Of a stretch of 64,000 bases of DNA, positions 61,800 through 64,000 are shown piece by piece. Position 1 is the stretch's first letter, and each line of letters opens with the position of its first letter. The DNA lies in assembly GCA_030549775.1 (NCBI GenBank), contig CM060171.1:142012859-142076858 (forward strand). Direction: 5' to 3'. A model generated the notes under the pieces. The model saw nothing but the letters and a program-made list of their open reading frames with translations, ran no database searches and had not been told where the DNA came from. Both the position numbers and the translations under genes were made by a program. Source of the stretch: Tamarix chinensis (lineage: Eukaryota; Streptophyta; Magnoliopsida; Caryophyllales; Tamaricaceae).

Positions 61800-62425
61800 C
61801 CAAATCAAGCATCGTTAGGATAACACTTTGATGAATCCCTCAAAATATTTTAAAAGAAGGTTGAAGACTTAGCACAAACTTTTTAAATCCTTGATATTCC
61901 ACTAAAGAAATTGAATACTCATGCAGGGACAATATTACATAACTCTCACTTGAAACTTCTATATTGAATTCAATAACCTTTACCTTTCCCTTCCCTTCTC
62001 CTTTTGATTGAAATGCAACTTGTTTTGGCTTATTCCTTATGTAACCTTGAAACCTATACACTTCTTCATATGGTCGTGTAAATGAGAAGTGCTATTTTTG
62101 GGATCACCACTTGGACTTTCATTACAACCTTTATAACTGACTTTTCACCCCATTAGTCTACCACTTTAAAAATGTTATAATACAATTGAAGTTTTCCTTC
62201 ATTTTTACCCAAAACAAAGTTATTACACTTCCACATTTTCCTCATTGTAGATGACTCAATAGTAATGAGGTAACTAGTTGTATTGGATGAATATGATGGT
62301 ATACGACTTGGTGAATTGGTATTATTGACTCTTGATGCCATCAAACCTAATGAGAAAATCGAGGAAGCATATAAACCTTCACATAAATAAAAACAAATTG
62401 ATAAAATAAAATAGCATAAAGGCAT
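61800..62425 (-). pseudogene. hAT transposase N-terminus (BED finger), broken
   Basis: On the minus strand a KMWKCNNF segment (about 62230-62260) matches the start of plant BED fingers (usually '-VWxxF'). After stops and shifts, NSTSHLHDHMKKC (about 62063-62103) matches the finger's 'GTSHLxxHxxxC' half. Then VILSLHEYSISLVEYQGF (about 61885-61940) and FVLSLQPSFK (61848-61880) match the conserved 'mIi-hEyPls-Ve-xgF' and 'f-xxlqPxFk' segment. The rest of the transposase would lie to the left but the sequence changes to R1. This piece and the core at 36.3-36.8 kb are complementary parts of the same kind of gene. Confidence 0.75.
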
Positions 62426-62880
62426 AACATATCTCTAGTTATAAGAACATAAATAATTTAAGTACGCAATAATATGGTAGCAATATATTTCATTTTGCAT
62501 TTTTGAAATAAGAAACAATAGTCTAGCTTTTTCATCCATCTCAAGTCTTAACACAAATCAACATTAAGAAACAATGGCCATGAGTAACATTAGCACTAGC
62601 AACATCTTAGTGGAACCCATTGCACAAAACTAAAACTTGCAAGAACTTGCAAGCAAAATGACTTAGAAGATATAGCTACCAATTCTATAGGCTACCAAGC
62701 ATGTCAGAATGTCCAATCCCATAAAAGATGAAAAGAATAAAACATAACTAAAAATAATTTGAAGAATGTATCAATAAAAAATAAATGATCTAGCTATTAT
62801 GATGTTTTATCCAAACCCATCTAGCTATTATGAAAAACAAGATCATGCTCTAGTAGAGACAAAAGTCTTATCATCAACTT
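62426..62880. other. No recognisable feature
   Basis: About 450 bp between the hAT N-terminus and R2; probably the 5' part of the hAT relic, but nothing is identifiable. Confidence 0.35.
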
Positions 62881-63990
62881 AAACAAACAAGTATTAGGTT
62901 CATCATTGATTAGTTAAGCTTTTTGTAGATATTGATTTGCATGTTAGATGGATCATAGCTAGTTGGTTATTTGGTAAAGACTTAAAACTCGAATATCGAG
63001 TGTATAAGAAAACTCAAATACCAACAGAAAACAACGTGAAATAGAGACACTTACCTTCATGTTGAAAACATTCAAAACATCACACATCCTCTCACTAAAA
63101 TCTTGACATATTGATTAAAAAATAAAGACTTGAACCTAAATAAGTTTTAAGTTTAAATTGTCACCGATATAATATGCTTACTTATGTGAATGGTTAGATT
63201 TATCTATCCATTTCACTTGCCCTAAACATATTTAGAAAGTCTCGGTAGAATTAAAGACTTATGTTAGAACCTAATGTATACAAGTGTTCATAAGGTCTTG
63301 ATCAAGTATATTCTAAAAAATGATACCCTTATACGTCAAGTATATGCTAAGAAGCGGTGAAAACTAAACAAACAGACTAAAATTCTAAATATCTTTTGAA
63401 TTATCACACCAAATTCTAAGTCAAAAATATAAAATTTTCTTTGTTCTAATTTCTTTTTTAATTAGGTTATAAAATCCTTCCTCTAAAAAAATGTTAAAAG
63501 GGAAGTCGTCTGTTGGAGTAATGAACGCAGGCTTCCCTCCTCAGATTCCACGATGTGATACCACCTCGGGAGTCGGGACACAGAAGCTCCCCTCCCCTAG
63601 TTTATAGGACTCCCTTATCGTGGGACATGGATGTATGTGAAAAATAATGCTTCGTGTTTACGCCAAACCGTCGTTCTTTAAAAAGTTTTCAACACTCTAG
63701 GTCAAATCAAACACTCTCCAGAAGGTTCATAGTCATATAATGAAAAAACGCTACAAACTATAGACCCACGATGCCTGAAATATACGAGATCTTCTTCGAA
63801 TAAGAGTCCGCACACATACGAATAATAGCCAGTAGGGATAGGATTGACGACAGGCTATCGTCGTCAATTAAAGACTCGCAAAAAAAAACTAGAAACTTGA
63901 AGAGTTGTGATTAGTCTTACGCACTCCGAGTGGTCAGCTCAAGAAAAAATAATAAACTAATAAATAAGAGAACTTTGAAGCCTTAGCTTT
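62881..63990. repeat. Repeat R2, copy 3 (most complete)
   Basis: Similar to 39790-41030 over its length and to 21640-22180 in its first half. A GC-richer central stretch (63500-63620) is absent or shortened in copy 2. No protein is encoded, and no LTR, TIR or poly-A end was found. Confidence 0.65.
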
Positions 63991-64000
63991 TACTTACCAA

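Overview
The window looks like repeat-dense, gene-poor nuclear DNA of a flowering plant, probably from a large genome. The base composition is strongly AT-rich. Every protein family I can recognise is plant transposable-element material: a Ty3/Gypsy chromovirus, Ty3/Gypsy relics of a second lineage, Ty1/Copia relics, hAT relics, and an En/Spm (CACTA) element whose gene carries the plant-specific Ptta/En/Spm transposase domain and a Ulp1 protease. I cannot name the species. I see no rRNA, tRNA gene, organelle insert or intact host gene. The only host-gene trace is a short, decayed piece of a HAK/KUP potassium transporter near 6.7-7.0 kb. No CRISPR, operon or bacterial signal is present.

Layout. 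0-12.5 kb: mostly anonymous AT-rich DNA with a MITE-like inverted repeat (1.26-1.63 kb), a hAT relic with TIRs and an imperfect 8-bp target duplication (2.97-6.65 kb), the HAK/KUP fragment, and a 280-bp segment present twice and almost identical (10.8 and 12.2 kb). 12.6-21.2 kb: two decayed Gypsy copies of one family on the minus strand. 21.6-28.1 kb: a dispersed repeat (called R2 here), the end of a long LTR, a plus-strand Copia pol relic and a minus-strand Copia gag/protease relic. 29.3-32.7 kb: a 3.46-kb solo LTR with target duplication ATTAT. 33.7-36.3 kb: an internally deleted Gypsy copy related to those at 13-20 kb. 36.3-41.0 kb: a hAT transposase core, repeats R1 and R2, and a 1.56-kb solo LTR (target duplication ATTAC).

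41.0-61.0 kb is a single chromovirus about 20 kb long because other elements sit inside it. A 5.37-kb CACTA element (target duplication TTA) splits gag. A 4.45-kb solo LTR (target duplication TATGC) splits the protease region. A second 4.43-kb solo LTR of the same family, in opposite orientation (target duplication GTTCA), sits inside that one. Removing these inserts leaves a roughly 5.7-kb Gypsy element with two LTRs, an initiator-Met PBS, gag, protease, RT, RNase H, integrase, chromodomain and a polypurine tract, all broken by stops. 61.0-64.0 kb repeats the order R1 - hAT - R2 seen to the left of the chromovirus, which suggests an older segmental duplication.

No genes work together in a host pathway here. 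The logic is insertion history: hAT/R1/R2 segment duplicated, chromovirus inserted, then CACTA and solo-LTR parents inserted into it, with LTR-LTR recombination removing the bodies of the long-LTR elements. The CACTA gene is the best preserved coding unit and keeps the visible catalytic residues of its Ulp1 domain.
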